Below the pieces are notes generated by a model that ran no database searches, had not been told where the DNA came from, and saw nothing but the letters and a program-made list of their open reading frames with translations. A stretch of 64,000 nt of DNA from Deltaproteobacteria bacterium (GTDB lineage: Bacteria > Desulfobacterota > Desulfomonilia > UBA1062). A program made the position numbers and the translations under genes. The number at the start of each line of letters is the position of its first letter. The first letter of the stretch is position 1. Positions 36,389 through 45,139 of the stretch are shown here, one piece after another. The DNA is taken from assembly GCA_018436855.1 (NCBI GenBank), contig JAHDKO010000020.1, forward strand, positions 1-64,000, in the 5' to 3' direction.

Positions 36389-36955
36389 ATGAAACCTGTT
36401 GGAATCCTGATGTGGGAGCACCGGCTCATCGAGCGGGTCATCGGCCTTTTCCCCGATCAGATCGCCGGGATCGGACAGACAAACCGGGTGAATACGGCCT
36501 TTATCCAGACCGCGGTCGATTTCATCAGAACCTATGCCGACCGCACGCACCACGGCAAGGAAGAGGACATCCTCTTTCGGAGGCTTGAGAACAAAGACAT
36601 GCTGCCCGAGCACCGGGCGATCATGGTGGAGCTCATCAACGAGCACATCCATGCACGAGATCTCGTGAAGAAGCTCGTGGCCGCAACCGAGAGGTACCTT
36701 GAAGGCCAGGACACGGTGGAGGAGATAACCGGTCACCTCCAGTCTCTGGCCCGGTTCTATCCGGAACACATCCGCAAGGAAGACCGGGATTTCTTCCATC
36801 AGTCCATGGACTACTTCAACAAGGAAGAGCTGGATGAAATGATGCGTGAGTTCGAGGAGTTCGACCGGAGGATGATCCACGAGAAGTACAAGACCGTTGC
36901 CGAGAAAATGACGGGCGAGCCCATCGAATGGGCCCCTCCCGGGATGGTCGGTTAA
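36389..36955 (+). CDS. Hemerythrin HHE-domain protein
   Basis: A 188-residue four-helix-bundle protein with the HHE iron-ligand pattern: LMWEHRLIERV, DRTHHGKEEDILF, LINEHIHARDL and YPEHIRKEDRDFF. The di-iron site is expected to bind oxygen or NO, or to act in iron/oxygen sensing; anaerobes use such proteins in oxygen defence. ATG 36389 follows GGAGGG at 7 bp; ATG 36359 lacks a ribosome site. The palindrome at 36247 is just upstream. Confidence 0.92.
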   Translation: MKPVGILMWEHRLIERVIGLFPDQIAGIGQTNRVNTAFIQTAVDFIRTYADRTHHGKEEDILFRRLENKDMLPEHRAIMVELINEHIHARDLVKKLVAATERYLEGQDTVEEITGHLQSLARFYPEHIRKEDRDFFHQSMDYFNKEELDEMMREFEEFDRRMIHEKYKTVAEKMTGEPIEWAPPGMVG

Positions 36956-37192
36956 TCCGGGGGTCCATGCCTTTTGTGAGGGGGCTTCACCGGCGGTGCC
37001 CCCCGGGCGCGACCGCATACGCAGAATCCCGAATCCTGAAACGGGAAAAACTCTCCCTGCTCCGTTCCCGATGGGGGGCCGTCCGGAGACGATTCCCGAG
37101 GACCACGGGCATCGGCTGCTTGGCCCCAAGCCGCCGGGGATCAGACAAGAGCCGCACTCGTGTCCCTCCCGGGGCAAGCGCTGTCCACCTCC

Positions 37193-37221
37193 TTGACCTG
37201 ACGGGATATTCCTCCTATAAA
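37193..37221 (+). promoter_or_regulatory. Strong sigma-70-type promoter abutting the radical SAM start codon
   Basis: TTGACC (37193-37198), a 17-bp spacer and TATAAA (37216-37221) are near consensus. Transcription would start near 37228-37229, at or just before the ATG at 37229, implying a leaderless mRNA for the downstream gene. No Shine-Dalgarno sequence is seen before that ATG. Confidence 0.6.
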
Positions 37222-37228
37222 GATGAAC

Positions 37229-38122
37229 ATGCATGTTCCCGAACAACTGGTTATCCGGCCGCCAAGCGAGGCAAAGAGCCTGCTGGTCAGAGTCGTACGA
37301 GGCTGTCACTGGAACCGTTGCGCCTTCTGCGGCATCTACGACCTCTTCGGCGTGCCCTACTCGCAGCGGAGCCTGGAAGATGTCCTGAAGGACATCGACG
37401 CCCTTTCCGAGAGGTATGGCGATATCTTCACCACGGCCTTTCTGGGAGACGCCGATCCCCTGAACCTGGATGCCTCTTTTCTGATCGAGGTGCTCCGGCA
37501 CCTCAGGCTCAAATTTCCCCGCCTGAAGCGGATCACCTCCTACGGCAGGGCCTCGAGCCTGGCGAAAAAATCTCAGGAGGATCTTTCAGCCCTCTCGGAA
37601 GCAGGACTGAACCGGGTGCACGTGGGGTTTGAGAGCGGCTGCGACCAGGTCTTGAGGCTCCAGAAAAAAGGCACCAGCCAGAGGCAGCTTGTCGATGCGG
37701 GAAGGAAGGTTATGGCAACAGGCATGGAGCTCAGCTTCTACTTTCTCCTGGGCCTGGGCGGACGGGATCTCTGGAAGGAGCACGCCGGGGAGTCGGCCAA
37801 GGTGCTCAACGAGGTGAAGCCCCACTTTATCCGGATCAGGAGGCTCTATATCCACCCCCTGTCCCGGCTCTCGGAAAAGCTGAAGACCGGGGACTTCCGG
37901 GAGCAGACGCCCGAGGGCACCGTGCTGGAGCTCAAATATCTGCTCGAGGGCCTCGATGCCGAAGGGTCGACCTTTGCCTGTGATCACGCGAACAACTATC
38001 TGCAGGTCTTCGGCAGGCTCAACGCTGAAAAAGACCGGATGCTCGGGATCATCGACGCCTTCCTCGCATTGCCCGAGCGCCAGAGGATCGCCCACTACGA
38101 ATCCATCCCCTCGGTGATCTGA
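37229..38122 (+). CDS. Radical SAM protein with CX4CX2C motif, paralogue B
   Basis: A 297-residue paralogue of the protein at 32288. The cluster motif GCHWNRCAFCGIY again has CX4CX2C spacing. Other shared elements: RPPSEAKSLLV, FLGDADPLNLDASF, RITSYGRASSL, VHVGFESGCDQVL, FYFLLGLGG and HANNYLQVFGRLNAEKDR near the C-terminus. Starts at ATG 37223 and 37229 are both available; 37229 is chosen because the promoter at 37193 would yield an mRNA beginning there, and because it aligns with the paralogue. The product is unknown. Confidence 0.88.
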   Translation: MHVPEQLVIRPPSEAKSLLVRVVRGCHWNRCAFCGIYDLFGVPYSQRSLEDVLKDIDALSERYGDIFTTAFLGDADPLNLDASFLIEVLRHLRLKFPRLKRITSYGRASSLAKKSQEDLSALSEAGLNRVHVGFESGCDQVLRLQKKGTSQRQLVDAGRKVMATGMELSFYFLLGLGGRDLWKEHAGESAKVLNEVKPHFIRIRRLYIHPLSRLSEKLKTGDFREQTPEGTVLELKYLLEGLDAEGSTFACDHANNYLQVFGRLNAEKDRMLGIIDAFLALPERQRIAHYESIPSVI

Positions 38123-38195
38123 CGGTTGCATCGCTCTTTGAGACGGCCGGGAACAAAACCGGGCGATCAACCGCTGCCGGGCCCACTCCGGGCCG

Positions 38196-39401
38196 CTATT
38201 GGGTCGAGGCTTCAGCCTCCTCCTCTTCCGCCGCAATCTCGCCTGAGATGACCGGGACGCCCTTCAAGACATCGGTGCCGTCTCCGAGCTGGCCCTCGCT
38301 GTTCGCACCCCAGGCCCACAGCGCCCCCTCGGAAATGATTCCCAGGGAATGGGCGCCACCGGCGCTGACCAGGGTCCACGCAAGACTGCTGTCAACAAGC
38401 ACTGGCACGCTGCTGCCTTCAAAGGTGCCGTCTCCAAGCTGGCCGGATCCATTGCCTCCCCAGGCCCACAGCGTGCCGTCCGATTTCAGGGCAAGGCTGT
38501 GGCCCTTTCCCGCGCTGACGGCCACCCAGTCGGACTCTTCATTCACCGGCATAGGCGTGCTCCTGTCTGCCGCGGATCCATCTCCGAGCTGGCCTGAGTC
38601 GTTCGCCCCCCAGGCCCACAGCGTACCGTCTGCTTTCAGGGCAAGGCTGTGTTCTCTTCCCGCGCTGACGGCCACCCAGTCGGACTCTTCCGTGACCCTG
38701 CCGGGCAGATATTTCGCCTCGGGATCGTCGAAGCCCAGTTGGCCTCTGTTGTTGTCGCCCCATGCCCACAGCGTGCCGTCGGTTTTGAGTGCCAGGGTGT
38801 GCATGCTTCCTGCGCTCACCTCTGCCCAGTCGGAGTCCGTACCCACTTGCGTGAATCTCGATCTGATCTGCGTTGTGCCGTCGCCGAGCTGGCCCCTTTC
38901 ATTGTTGCCGCACGCCCACAGGGTGCCGTCTGACTTCAGACCGAGACTGTGATATTCACCGGCGCTTGCGGCAACCCAGTCGGCCCCGGCAATGTGCGTA
39001 TGGGCTGGCAGGGAAGAGATTCCCCTGAAATAGCCCGTTCCGAGCTGGCCGTACAGGTTGCGCCCCCAGGCCCAGAGCGTGCCGTTGGCCCTGAGTGCCA
39101 GGCTGTGCATCCCGCCGGCGCTGACGGATACCCAGTCGGCATCGATCCCCACCCGCTCGGGAGCCAGGCGCTCCCTCCAGTTCCCCAGCCCGAGCTGGCC
39201 CTGGTTGTTGTTGCCCCACGCCCACAGGGTGCCGTCGGACTTCAGACCGAGATTGTGCCATCCTCCCGCATCGACCGTGGACCAGGCGATGATCTGCTCG
39301 GCCGCGACCACATCGTCGTCATCATCGTCTTCGAAGTACGAACAGCCGGGCACAAGGGCAAGGGAGAGTATTATTATCCAGCGCAGAAACAGCGTCTCCA
39401 T
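38196..39401 (-). CDS. RCC1-repeat beta-propeller lipoprotein
   Basis: A 401-residue exported protein. Signal peptide with LVPGC lipobox, a short acidic linker (EDDDDDD), then seven RCC1-type blades of about 48 residues, each with the pattern DWVAVSAG-HSLALK-DGTLWAWG-N--GQLGDG, and an acidic C-terminal tail (EEEEAEAS). Blades are highly alike, suggesting recent intragenic duplication. Likely surface exposed, partner unknown. The C-terminal fragment at 1-54 belongs to another member of the family. Confidence 0.92.
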   Translation of the reverse strand: METLFLRWIIILSLALVPGCSYFEDDDDDDVVAAEQIIAWSTVDAGGWHNLGLKSDGTLWAWGNNNQGQLGLGNWRERLAPERVGIDADWVSVSAGGMHSLALRANGTLWAWGRNLYGQLGTGYFRGISSLPAHTHIAGADWVAASAGEYHSLGLKSDGTLWACGNNERGQLGDGTTQIRSRFTQVGTDSDWAEVSAGSMHTLALKTDGTLWAWGDNNRGQLGFDDPEAKYLPGRVTEESDWVAVSAGREHSLALKADGTLWAWGANDSGQLGDGSAADRSTPMPVNEESDWVAVSAGKGHSLALKSDGTLWAWGGNGSGQLGDGTFEGSSVPVLVDSSLAWTLVSAGGAHSLGIISEGALWAWGANSEGQLGDGTDVLKGVPVISGEIAAEEEEAEASTQ

Positions 39402-39842
39402 GAACGGCCCCCCTCATCTTTGCTTTCAATCCACTCGTTCACATGAAACAGGCGTTAATAACCGCTTCCACAAAATGCAATATGCGTGCAAATCATAACC
39501 TTTGGATATCATATCATTTTGAAAACTCGCCACCATCCCGGGGACCCAGAAAATGCAAACTTTTTCCCTGATGCATGAAATTTTTTCATCCTGGCGATTC
39601 ATTTCGAGACGGGCTCTGCGGGGTATTCCGCCGCTCATGTTCTTCTGCCTTCCTCCCGGTAAACCGCGATAGGGCTCCTTCTCGGGCATATCCATAAAGG
39701 GACATTCCCTGCATCCGGCTATTTTTTCAGGCCGATATCATACTCCCAGGCCTCTTCCCTCCCGAGGTCCCCCTGTGCGGTATGTCCCATTGTCCACTTT
39801 TTCCTTGACTTGGCAGCACTTTTTTCTTTAACTACCTATTCC
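39402..39842. other. AT-rich intergenic region upstream of the liv leader
   Basis: About 440 bp with lower GC than the surrounding genes and no convincing gene. TTGACT at 39805-39810 with a weak TTAACT 17 bp later (39828-39833) could start the leader transcript that ends in the terminator at 39946-39993. Confidence 0.35.
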
Positions 39843-39945
39843 CATGGCACACTATGTTTCACTGACGACAAGCTCCAGCTTCTTTTTCTTTTTTGGTTAG
39901 GTCTACCTGCTGAAAGCTTTTTTTCACTGAGCAGAAGAGCTAGTC
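39843..39945 (+). ncRNA. Structured leader RNA or sRNA upstream of the liv operon
   Basis: Three pairings are visible. An outer stem joins GACAAGCTC (39867-39875) to GAGCTAGTC (39937-39945), 8 of 9 bases. An inner stem joins CTGCT (39907-39911) to AGCAG (39930-39934). GGTCTACC (39900-39907) is the exact complement of GGTAGACC (39959-39966) in the 5' arm of the following terminator, so it could form a competing antiterminator. Long pyrimidine runs lie in the loop. No known riboswitch consensus and no T-box sequence was recognised. It could instead be an independent sRNA ending at the terminator. Confidence 0.5.
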
Positions 39946-39993
39946 AAAAAAGGCCGCGGGTAGACCCGATGGATCTACCCGCGGCCTTTTTTT
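39946..39993 (+). terminator. Strong intrinsic terminator before the liv operon
   Basis: A 13-bp GC-rich stem GGCCGCGGGTAGA / TCTACCCGCGGCC (39952-39964, 39974-39986) with a 9-base loop, flanked by A6 and T7. It is therefore effective in both orientations. It stands about 60 bases before the substrate-binding protein start, with no gene on the plus strand immediately upstream. Confidence 0.88.
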
Positions 39994-40051
39994 ATGCACA
40001 GTGCCCTGGCATGTGTGCATGAGAAGCACAATAGACAAGGGGGATCATGGT

Positions 40052-41260
40052 ATGATGAAGGTTTTCCGGTTACTGGCGGTTTCAGTTATGAGTATGGTGG
40101 TTCTCTGCGGGGCTCTCCTCGCAAAGGCGTCTGCAGAGAACATCAAGGTTGGGGCGGCGATAAACCTGACAGGTCCTGCGTCCACGTGGGGGCAGTACCA
40201 CGCGAAAGGGCATCAGGACTATTTCCGCTACGTCAACGAGGTCAAGGGGGGCGTGGCAGGCAGGCAGCTCGAGCTGATTCTCGTGGACACCGCATACAAG
40301 GTGCCCGAGGCGATCTCGGCCGTGCGGAAGTTCGCACAGCAGGACAAGGTGGACATGATCGCCACCTGGAGCGCGGGAGCGGGTCTCAACGCCAAGCCCA
40401 TCATCAAGCGCTACGGGATACCCGCGATCAACTACTCCACGGCGTGGGAGATCCTCGAGCCGCCTATCGACTTCATGTATCTGCCCTTCGGCAGCTACCG
40501 GCTCGACTGCTACGCGATCCTGAACTACGTGAGTGCGGTCCATCAGGGAAGCGAGCCCCCGAAAGTCGGGCTGCTCACCTACAACAATGCCTATGGCCGC
40601 TCGATCCACAAGCCCAGCATCGAGTACGCCAAGGAACAGAACATCGACCTCGTGGCCATCGAGGAGTTCCCGCCCAAGACCGTGGACGTCACCACCGAGC
40701 TGCTGAGGCTCAAGGAGAAGGGGGCCGAGTACGTCTTCATGCAGATCCTGCCCGCGGCCATCATCTCCGCGTTCAAGAGCGCGGACAGGATCAACTACGA
40801 TCCCATGTTTCTGGGCACCTGGACCTCGACAGACCCCGACTTCTTCAAGATGGGCAAGGGGCTCATAAGGGACCGCCTGAAGATGCAGTTCCCGGGAGGG
40901 CTTCCCGTGGACGGGACCCCCGGGGTCAAGACCATCATTGATCTCTGGGGCAGGTATAAGACCGTGGATTCATTCGACACCGCGTACTGGGAAGGGGTGG
41001 TGGTGGCCATGATCATGGAGCGCGCGTTCATCAGGGCCGGCGAGAAGTCCGGAAAGATCACGCCCGAGACCATCAACCAGGCACTGGAGTCGTTCACCGA
41101 CGAGGATTTCGGCGGTCTTGTGCCGAACGTCACCTACACGAAAGAGGACCACGGGGCCTCGTTCACCGCGCGGATCGTGCAGGTCCGGGAAGACGGCTCG
41201 TACGCCCCGCTCACCAACTTCTTCGTTCCGGGCAAGGATAAGATTCAGATTCTCGAGTAA
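40052..41260 (+). CDS. ABC transporter periplasmic substrate-binding protein (LivK-type)
   Basis: A 402-residue type I periplasmic binding protein of the branched-chain amino acid/amide (HAAT) family. Signal peptide of about 28 residues ending KASA, then IKVGAAINLTGPAS, GGVAGRQLELILVD, SAVRKFAQQDKVDMI and YNNAYGRSI typical of the fold. AAGGGGGA stands before ATG 40052. The ligand is uncertain: the operon contains acyl-CoA and PaaK-like ligases rather than amino acid enzymes, so aromatic or aliphatic acids are as likely as amino acids. Confidence 0.93.
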   Translation: MMKVFRLLAVSVMSMVVLCGALLAKASAENIKVGAAINLTGPASTWGQYHAKGHQDYFRYVNEVKGGVAGRQLELILVDTAYKVPEAISAVRKFAQQDKVDMIATWSAGAGLNAKPIIKRYGIPAINYSTAWEILEPPIDFMYLPFGSYRLDCYAILNYVSAVHQGSEPPKVGLLTYNNAYGRSIHKPSIEYAKEQNIDLVAIEEFPPKTVDVTTELLRLKEKGAEYVFMQILPAAIISAFKSADRINYDPMFLGTWTSTDPDFFKMGKGLIRDRLKMQFPGGLPVDGTPGVKTIIDLWGRYKTVDSFDTAYWEGVVVAMIMERAFIRAGEKSGKITPETINQALESFTDEDFGGLVPNVTYTKEDHGASFTARIVQVREDGSYAPLTNFFVPGKDKIQILE

Positions 41261-41271
41261 GGATACGCCAT

Positions 41272-42150
41272 ATGAGAGCTTTTCGGGGACAGCCGAGTAT
41301 CTTCAGCAACGAGAACATGAAGGGGAAGCGCACCGGCCTTCAGGTGCGCTCCCTCTCTTTGAGCTTCGGCGGGATTCACGCTTTGAGCGGCGTGTCCCTC
41401 GAGGTCGCCGGCGGCGAGCTCGTGGCGGTCATCGGACCCAACGGGGCAGGAAAGACGAGTCTCATGAACTGCATCACCGGGTTCTACCGCCCCACGTCCG
41501 GAGACATCATCTTCGGCGGCAGAAACATCACCAGGCTCCCTCCCCACGAGCTCACGCGCATGGGGATCGGCAGGACCTTCCAGAACATCGAGCTCTTCCC
41601 GGGCATGAGCGTGCTCGACAACCTGCTCCTGGCCCGCCACATCCACTGCCGCTACGGCTTCGGTCCGGCCGCGCTGTTCGCATCGTCGGTGAGAAAGGAG
41701 GAGGTCCGCCACCATCGGATCCTGGAAGAAATCATCGATTTCCTCGAGATCCAGTCCGTACGCAAGGAACTCGTGGGCTCGCTGCCCTACGGCATGCGCA
41801 AGCGCGTGGAGCTGGGCAGGGCCCTGGCGCTGGAGCCCAGGCTCCTGGTGCTGGACGAGCCGTTCGCGGGCATGACGCTGGAAGAAAAAGAGGACATGGT
41901 GCGCTTTCTCCTGGAGCTGAACGGCTCGTGGGGCCAGACCATGATCCTGGTGGAGCACGACATGTCCATCGTGATGAGCATATCCAAGCGGGTCGTGGTC
42001 CTGAACTTCGGCGAGAAGCTCGCCGAGGGACCTCCCGAGGAGATTCAGGACCATCCCGAGGTGATCAGGGCGTACCTCGGGGAGTCCACGGACCTGAGCG
42101 CGGACGACTTGAGCGGGGAATCAGGAGCAGCAGATGCCGGCAACGAATAA
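41272..42150 (+). CDS. livG: ABC transporter ATP-binding protein (LivG-type)
   Basis: A 292-residue nucleotide-binding subunit: Walker A GPNGAGKT, Q loop FQNIELF, signature LPYGMRKRVELGRAL (a Pro variant of LSYG), Walker B LLVLDEPFAG and switch VEHDMSIV. An N-terminal extension of about 20 residues and an acidic C-terminal tail are extra. Its 3' end overlaps the acyl-CoA ligase by 17 bp. It should energise uptake with LivF at 46223. Confidence 0.94.
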   Translation: MRAFRGQPSIFSNENMKGKRTGLQVRSLSLSFGGIHALSGVSLEVAGGELVAVIGPNGAGKTSLMNCITGFYRPTSGDIIFGGRNITRLPPHELTRMGIGRTFQNIELFPGMSVLDNLLLARHIHCRYGFGPAALFASSVRKEEVRHHRILEEIIDFLEIQSVRKELVGSLPYGMRKRVELGRALALEPRLLVLDEPFAGMTLEEKEDMVRFLLELNGSWGQTMILVEHDMSIVMSISKRVVVLNFGEKLAEGPPEEIQDHPEVIRAYLGESTDLSADDLSGESGAADAGNE

Positions 42151-44083
42151 TCACGAGCAGACCACGGACACACCCCTGGACGCGTACGCGCACCTCACCC
42201 TTCCACAGGTCCTGGCCGCGCAGGCGGAAACGCTCGGGGACAGGCATGTAGCACTGAGGGAAAAGGCCTACGGGATCTGGCAGCGCTACACCTGGAAAGA
42301 CTATTTCGCCTACGTGAAAAATACCGCCCTTGCCATGATGGCGCTGGGTCTCAAACGCAGCGACATCGTGACGATCATCACGGACAACCATTCCGAGTGG
42401 CTGTTCAGCGAGCTCGGTGCCCAGGCCTTCGGGGGCGTATCGCTCAACCTCTTCACCTCCGCGGTCGCCAGCGAGCTCGTCCAGGCCCTCATCCGGGTCC
42501 GCTCCCCGCTCGTGGTGGCTCAGGACCAGGAGCAGGTGGACAAGCTCCTGGAACAGATCGACAAGCTCCCCTTCCTGCGCACCATCGTCTACATCGATCC
42601 CACGGGCATGGGCCCCTACCGGGACAACGCCCTGCTGATGAGCTTCCGCGAGCTCCTGGAGCTCGGGGAAGAACACGGGCGGGATCACCCGGGCCTCTTC
42701 GAGCAGGAGCTCGGCAAGGGAAGGGCCGACGAGACCGCGCTGATGATCATGACCTCCGGCACCACCGGGGTTTCGAAACTCGCCATGCTCACCCACCGCA
42801 ACTTCACCGCCATGGCGCGCCAGTGGCTCTGCACGGTGACCGTCGGTGTGGGGTCGGACTGGATGTCCATGAGCCCGCCCGCATGGATCGTGGACCAGAT
42901 GTGGGGCGTGGGGGTGACGCTCGCGGGCGGCATGACCATGAACTTCCCCGAGACCGTGGAAACCATTCAGCAGGACTTCCGGGAGATCGGCCCCTCGGTG
43001 CTCATCACCTCGTCGCGGTTCTGGGAAGACCTGGCCTCGAAGATCAGGGTGAAGATCGACGACGCCGGGTTCGTCAACCGGGCCTTCTTCTCCCTGGCCG
43101 AGAAGATCGGCTCTGCCGCGGTGCAGTGCGAGGCCGAAAGGAGGCCCGTGCCTGTCTGGCTGAAGACGCTCAATGCATGGGCGTCTCTGGCGGTCTTCAG
43201 GCCGCTGCTCGACCGGGTAGGATGCTCACGCTTCGTGAGCGCCTATACCGGAGGGCACCCCATCAGTCCGGACGTCATCCGGTTTTTCCGGGCCGTGGGC
43301 TTGAACCTCAAGCAGTGCTACGGCCTCACCGAGACCTGCGGCATCTTCCAGGTGCAGCCCGATGACCAGGTCAAGCTCGAGACCGTGGGCAAGCCTCTGC
43401 CGGGAACCACGGTGAGGATTTCCGATGACCAGGAGGTCCTGGTGTCGGGCGATACGGTGTTTGCCGGGTATCACGACGATTACGACGCCACCCGGGCCTC
43501 CTTCGAGCAGGGCTGGCTCCGCACCGGCGACGCAGGCTATCTCGACGACGACGGGCACCTCGTCATCATCGGCCGCAAGCAGGACATCATCCGGGACAAG
43601 CACGGCAACGCCTTTTCGCCCGACTTCATCGAGACCAGGCTCAAGTTCTCGCTCTTCGTCAAGGAGGCCGTCATCTTCGGCGAGGGCCGCCCGTTCATCA
43701 CGGCCCTCATCAACATCGACATGGGCAACGTGGGCAACTGGGCCGAGGAGCGCATGATCCCCTACACCACCTATACCGACCTCTCCCAGCAGCCCCGGGT
43801 CGAAGAGCTCGTCCTCGAGGAGGTGCGCCAGGTCAACACGCAGCTGCCTCCGCCCATGAAGATCAGGAAGTTCGTCCTCCTCTACAAGCTCCTGGACGCG
43901 GACGACGAAGAGCTCACCCGCACGGGAAAGGTCAGGAGGAGGTTCGTCTACGGGCTCTACCTCCCCATGATCGAGGCCATGTACGATGGCAGGAACGAGG
44001 TCGAGGTGGAGGGAAAGGTGCGCTACCGCGACGGGCAGGTAGGCATGATCCGGACCACGGTCAGGGTCATCAGCGTGGAGTGA
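42134..44083 (+). CDS. Long-chain-type acyl-CoA synthetase (AMP-forming) within the transporter operon
   Basis: A 649-residue ANL-superfamily ligase. P-loop IMTSGTTGVSKLAM, acyl-adenylate motif YGLTETCGIF, the GWLRTGDAGYL and GRKQDIIRDKHGN hinge motifs and the catalytic lysine region near TRTGKVRRRF are all present, so it should be active. AGGAGC precedes ATG 42134. Placed between livG and livH, overlapping livG, it would activate the imported acid to its CoA thioester on entry. Chain length or aromatic preference cannot be read from sequence. Confidence 0.94.
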   Translation: MPATNNHEQTTDTPLDAYAHLTLPQVLAAQAETLGDRHVALREKAYGIWQRYTWKDYFAYVKNTALAMMALGLKRSDIVTIITDNHSEWLFSELGAQAFGGVSLNLFTSAVASELVQALIRVRSPLVVAQDQEQVDKLLEQIDKLPFLRTIVYIDPTGMGPYRDNALLMSFRELLELGEEHGRDHPGLFEQELGKGRADETALMIMTSGTTGVSKLAMLTHRNFTAMARQWLCTVTVGVGSDWMSMSPPAWIVDQMWGVGVTLAGGMTMNFPETVETIQQDFREIGPSVLITSSRFWEDLASKIRVKIDDAGFVNRAFFSLAEKIGSAAVQCEAERRPVPVWLKTLNAWASLAVFRPLLDRVGCSRFVSAYTGGHPISPDVIRFFRAVGLNLKQCYGLTETCGIFQVQPDDQVKLETVGKPLPGTTVRISDDQEVLVSGDTVFAGYHDDYDATRASFEQGWLRTGDAGYLDDDGHLVIIGRKQDIIRDKHGNAFSPDFIETRLKFSLFVKEAVIFGEGRPFITALINIDMGNVGNWAEERMIPYTTYTDLSQQPRVEELVLEEVRQVNTQLPPPMKIRKFVLLYKLLDADDEELTRTGKVRRRFVYGLYLPMIEAMYDGRNEVEVEGKVRYRDGQVGMIRTTVRVISVE

Positions 44084-44165
44084 TGACAGAGGGAGATATC
44101 CCGCTTCCGGCGGGCAGCCCGCATCGGCGCGGGGGAGAATGAATGCATTGTTCGATTCTCTCCTT

Positions 44166-44185
44166 TCCCCCTTCAGGAAGGGGGA
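44166..44185 (+). other. GC-rich hairpin within the operon
   Basis: TCCCCCTT-CAGG-AAGGGGGA forms an 8-bp stem with a four-base loop, followed by AGGAAAAAAG. It lies in the 167-bp gap between the ligase and livH, the only sizeable gap in the transporter block, and could partially terminate or stabilise a processed transcript. Confidence 0.5.
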
Positions 44186-44250
44186 GGAAAAAAGAGAAGA
44201 CCCCTTGGGCAGGAATGCCAAGGTTATCATGATCAACTAAGGAGTAAGGG

Positions 44251-45129
44251 ATGGATTTTTTCATACAACTGCTGGTGAACGGGCTCAGTATCGGGCTGCT
44301 CTACGGGCTTTCGGCCATGGGGTTCGTGATGATCTTCAAGTCATCGAGCGTGCTCAACTTCGCCCACGGAGAGCTGCTCGCCATGGGGGCCTTCCTCTTC
44401 CTGGTGCTCACCACCTGGGCCGGGCTCCCCGTCTATCTGGCCTTTCTCATCACGCTGGCCGGGAGCTTCGTGCTGGGGTTTGCGGTCGAGCGCCTGTTCT
44501 TAAGGCCGTTGATCGGTGAGTCCCTGATCTTCGTGATCATGCTCACCGTGGGGCTGGCCTCCATCTTCAAGGGGATCCTGCTCTTCTTCTTCGGCGGCAA
44601 CCTCCACACCTATCCCGAGTTCCTGCCCGCGGGCCTGGGATTGCAGTTCGGCAATGTCTTCGTTCCGCCGGTGTACGTGGCGTCGTCGTTCATCGGCATC
44701 GTCTTCCTCGTGCTCTTCGGACTCTTCTTCAAGTTTTCGTCCCAGGGGATCTTCATGCGCTCGGTGGCCGACAACCAGACCGCGGCCCTGTCGCTGGGCG
44801 TCCACGTGAAGAAGGTCTTCGCGCTGTCGTGGGCCATCGCGGCCATGGTGGCGGGCATGAGCGGGATCGTGCTGGGGGTGATCAACGGCATCAACGTGCA
44901 CGAGATCAGCGCCATCGGGCTCAAGGTCTTTCCCGTGGTGATCCTGGGCGGCCTCGACAGCATCGGGGGCGCCATTATCGGCGGGATCATCATCGGCCTG
45001 CTCGAGACCTTCACCTGCGGGTATATCTCCCCCTCGCTGCGCGACGTGGTGCCCTATGCAGTGCTCGTGTGCATCCTGCTCATCAAGCCCTACGGGCTCT
45101 TCGGGCTCGTGGATATCGAGCGGGTATAG
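44251..45129 (+). CDS. livH: ABC transporter permease (LivH-type)
   Basis: A 292-residue membrane protein with about 8 helices. Typical LivH features: LLYGLSAMGFVMIFKSSSVLNFAHGEL, LRPLIGES, the cytoplasmic EAA-like loop around SVADNQTAALSLGVHVKKVF and the GGLDSIGGAIIGGIIIGL segment. AAGGAG precedes ATG 44251. Pairs with LivM to form the translocation channel. Confidence 0.95.
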   Translation: MDFFIQLLVNGLSIGLLYGLSAMGFVMIFKSSSVLNFAHGELLAMGAFLFLVLTTWAGLPVYLAFLITLAGSFVLGFAVERLFLRPLIGESLIFVIMLTVGLASIFKGILLFFFGGNLHTYPEFLPAGLGLQFGNVFVPPVYVASSFIGIVFLVLFGLFFKFSSQGIFMRSVADNQTAALSLGVHVKKVFALSWAIAAMVAGMSGIVLGVINGINVHEISAIGLKVFPVVILGGLDSIGGAIIGGIIIGLLETFTCGYISPSLRDVVPYAVLVCILLIKPYGLFGLVDIERV

Positions 45130-45139
45130 GAGAGGGCTC

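Noticed and set aside
39426-39695. 89-codon frame on the minus strand
   Set aside because: No domain, no convincing ribosome site, lies in an AT-rich intergenic region.
39843-39993. T-box leader for the liv operon
   Set aside because: The conserved T-box sequence and specifier-loop layout are not present.
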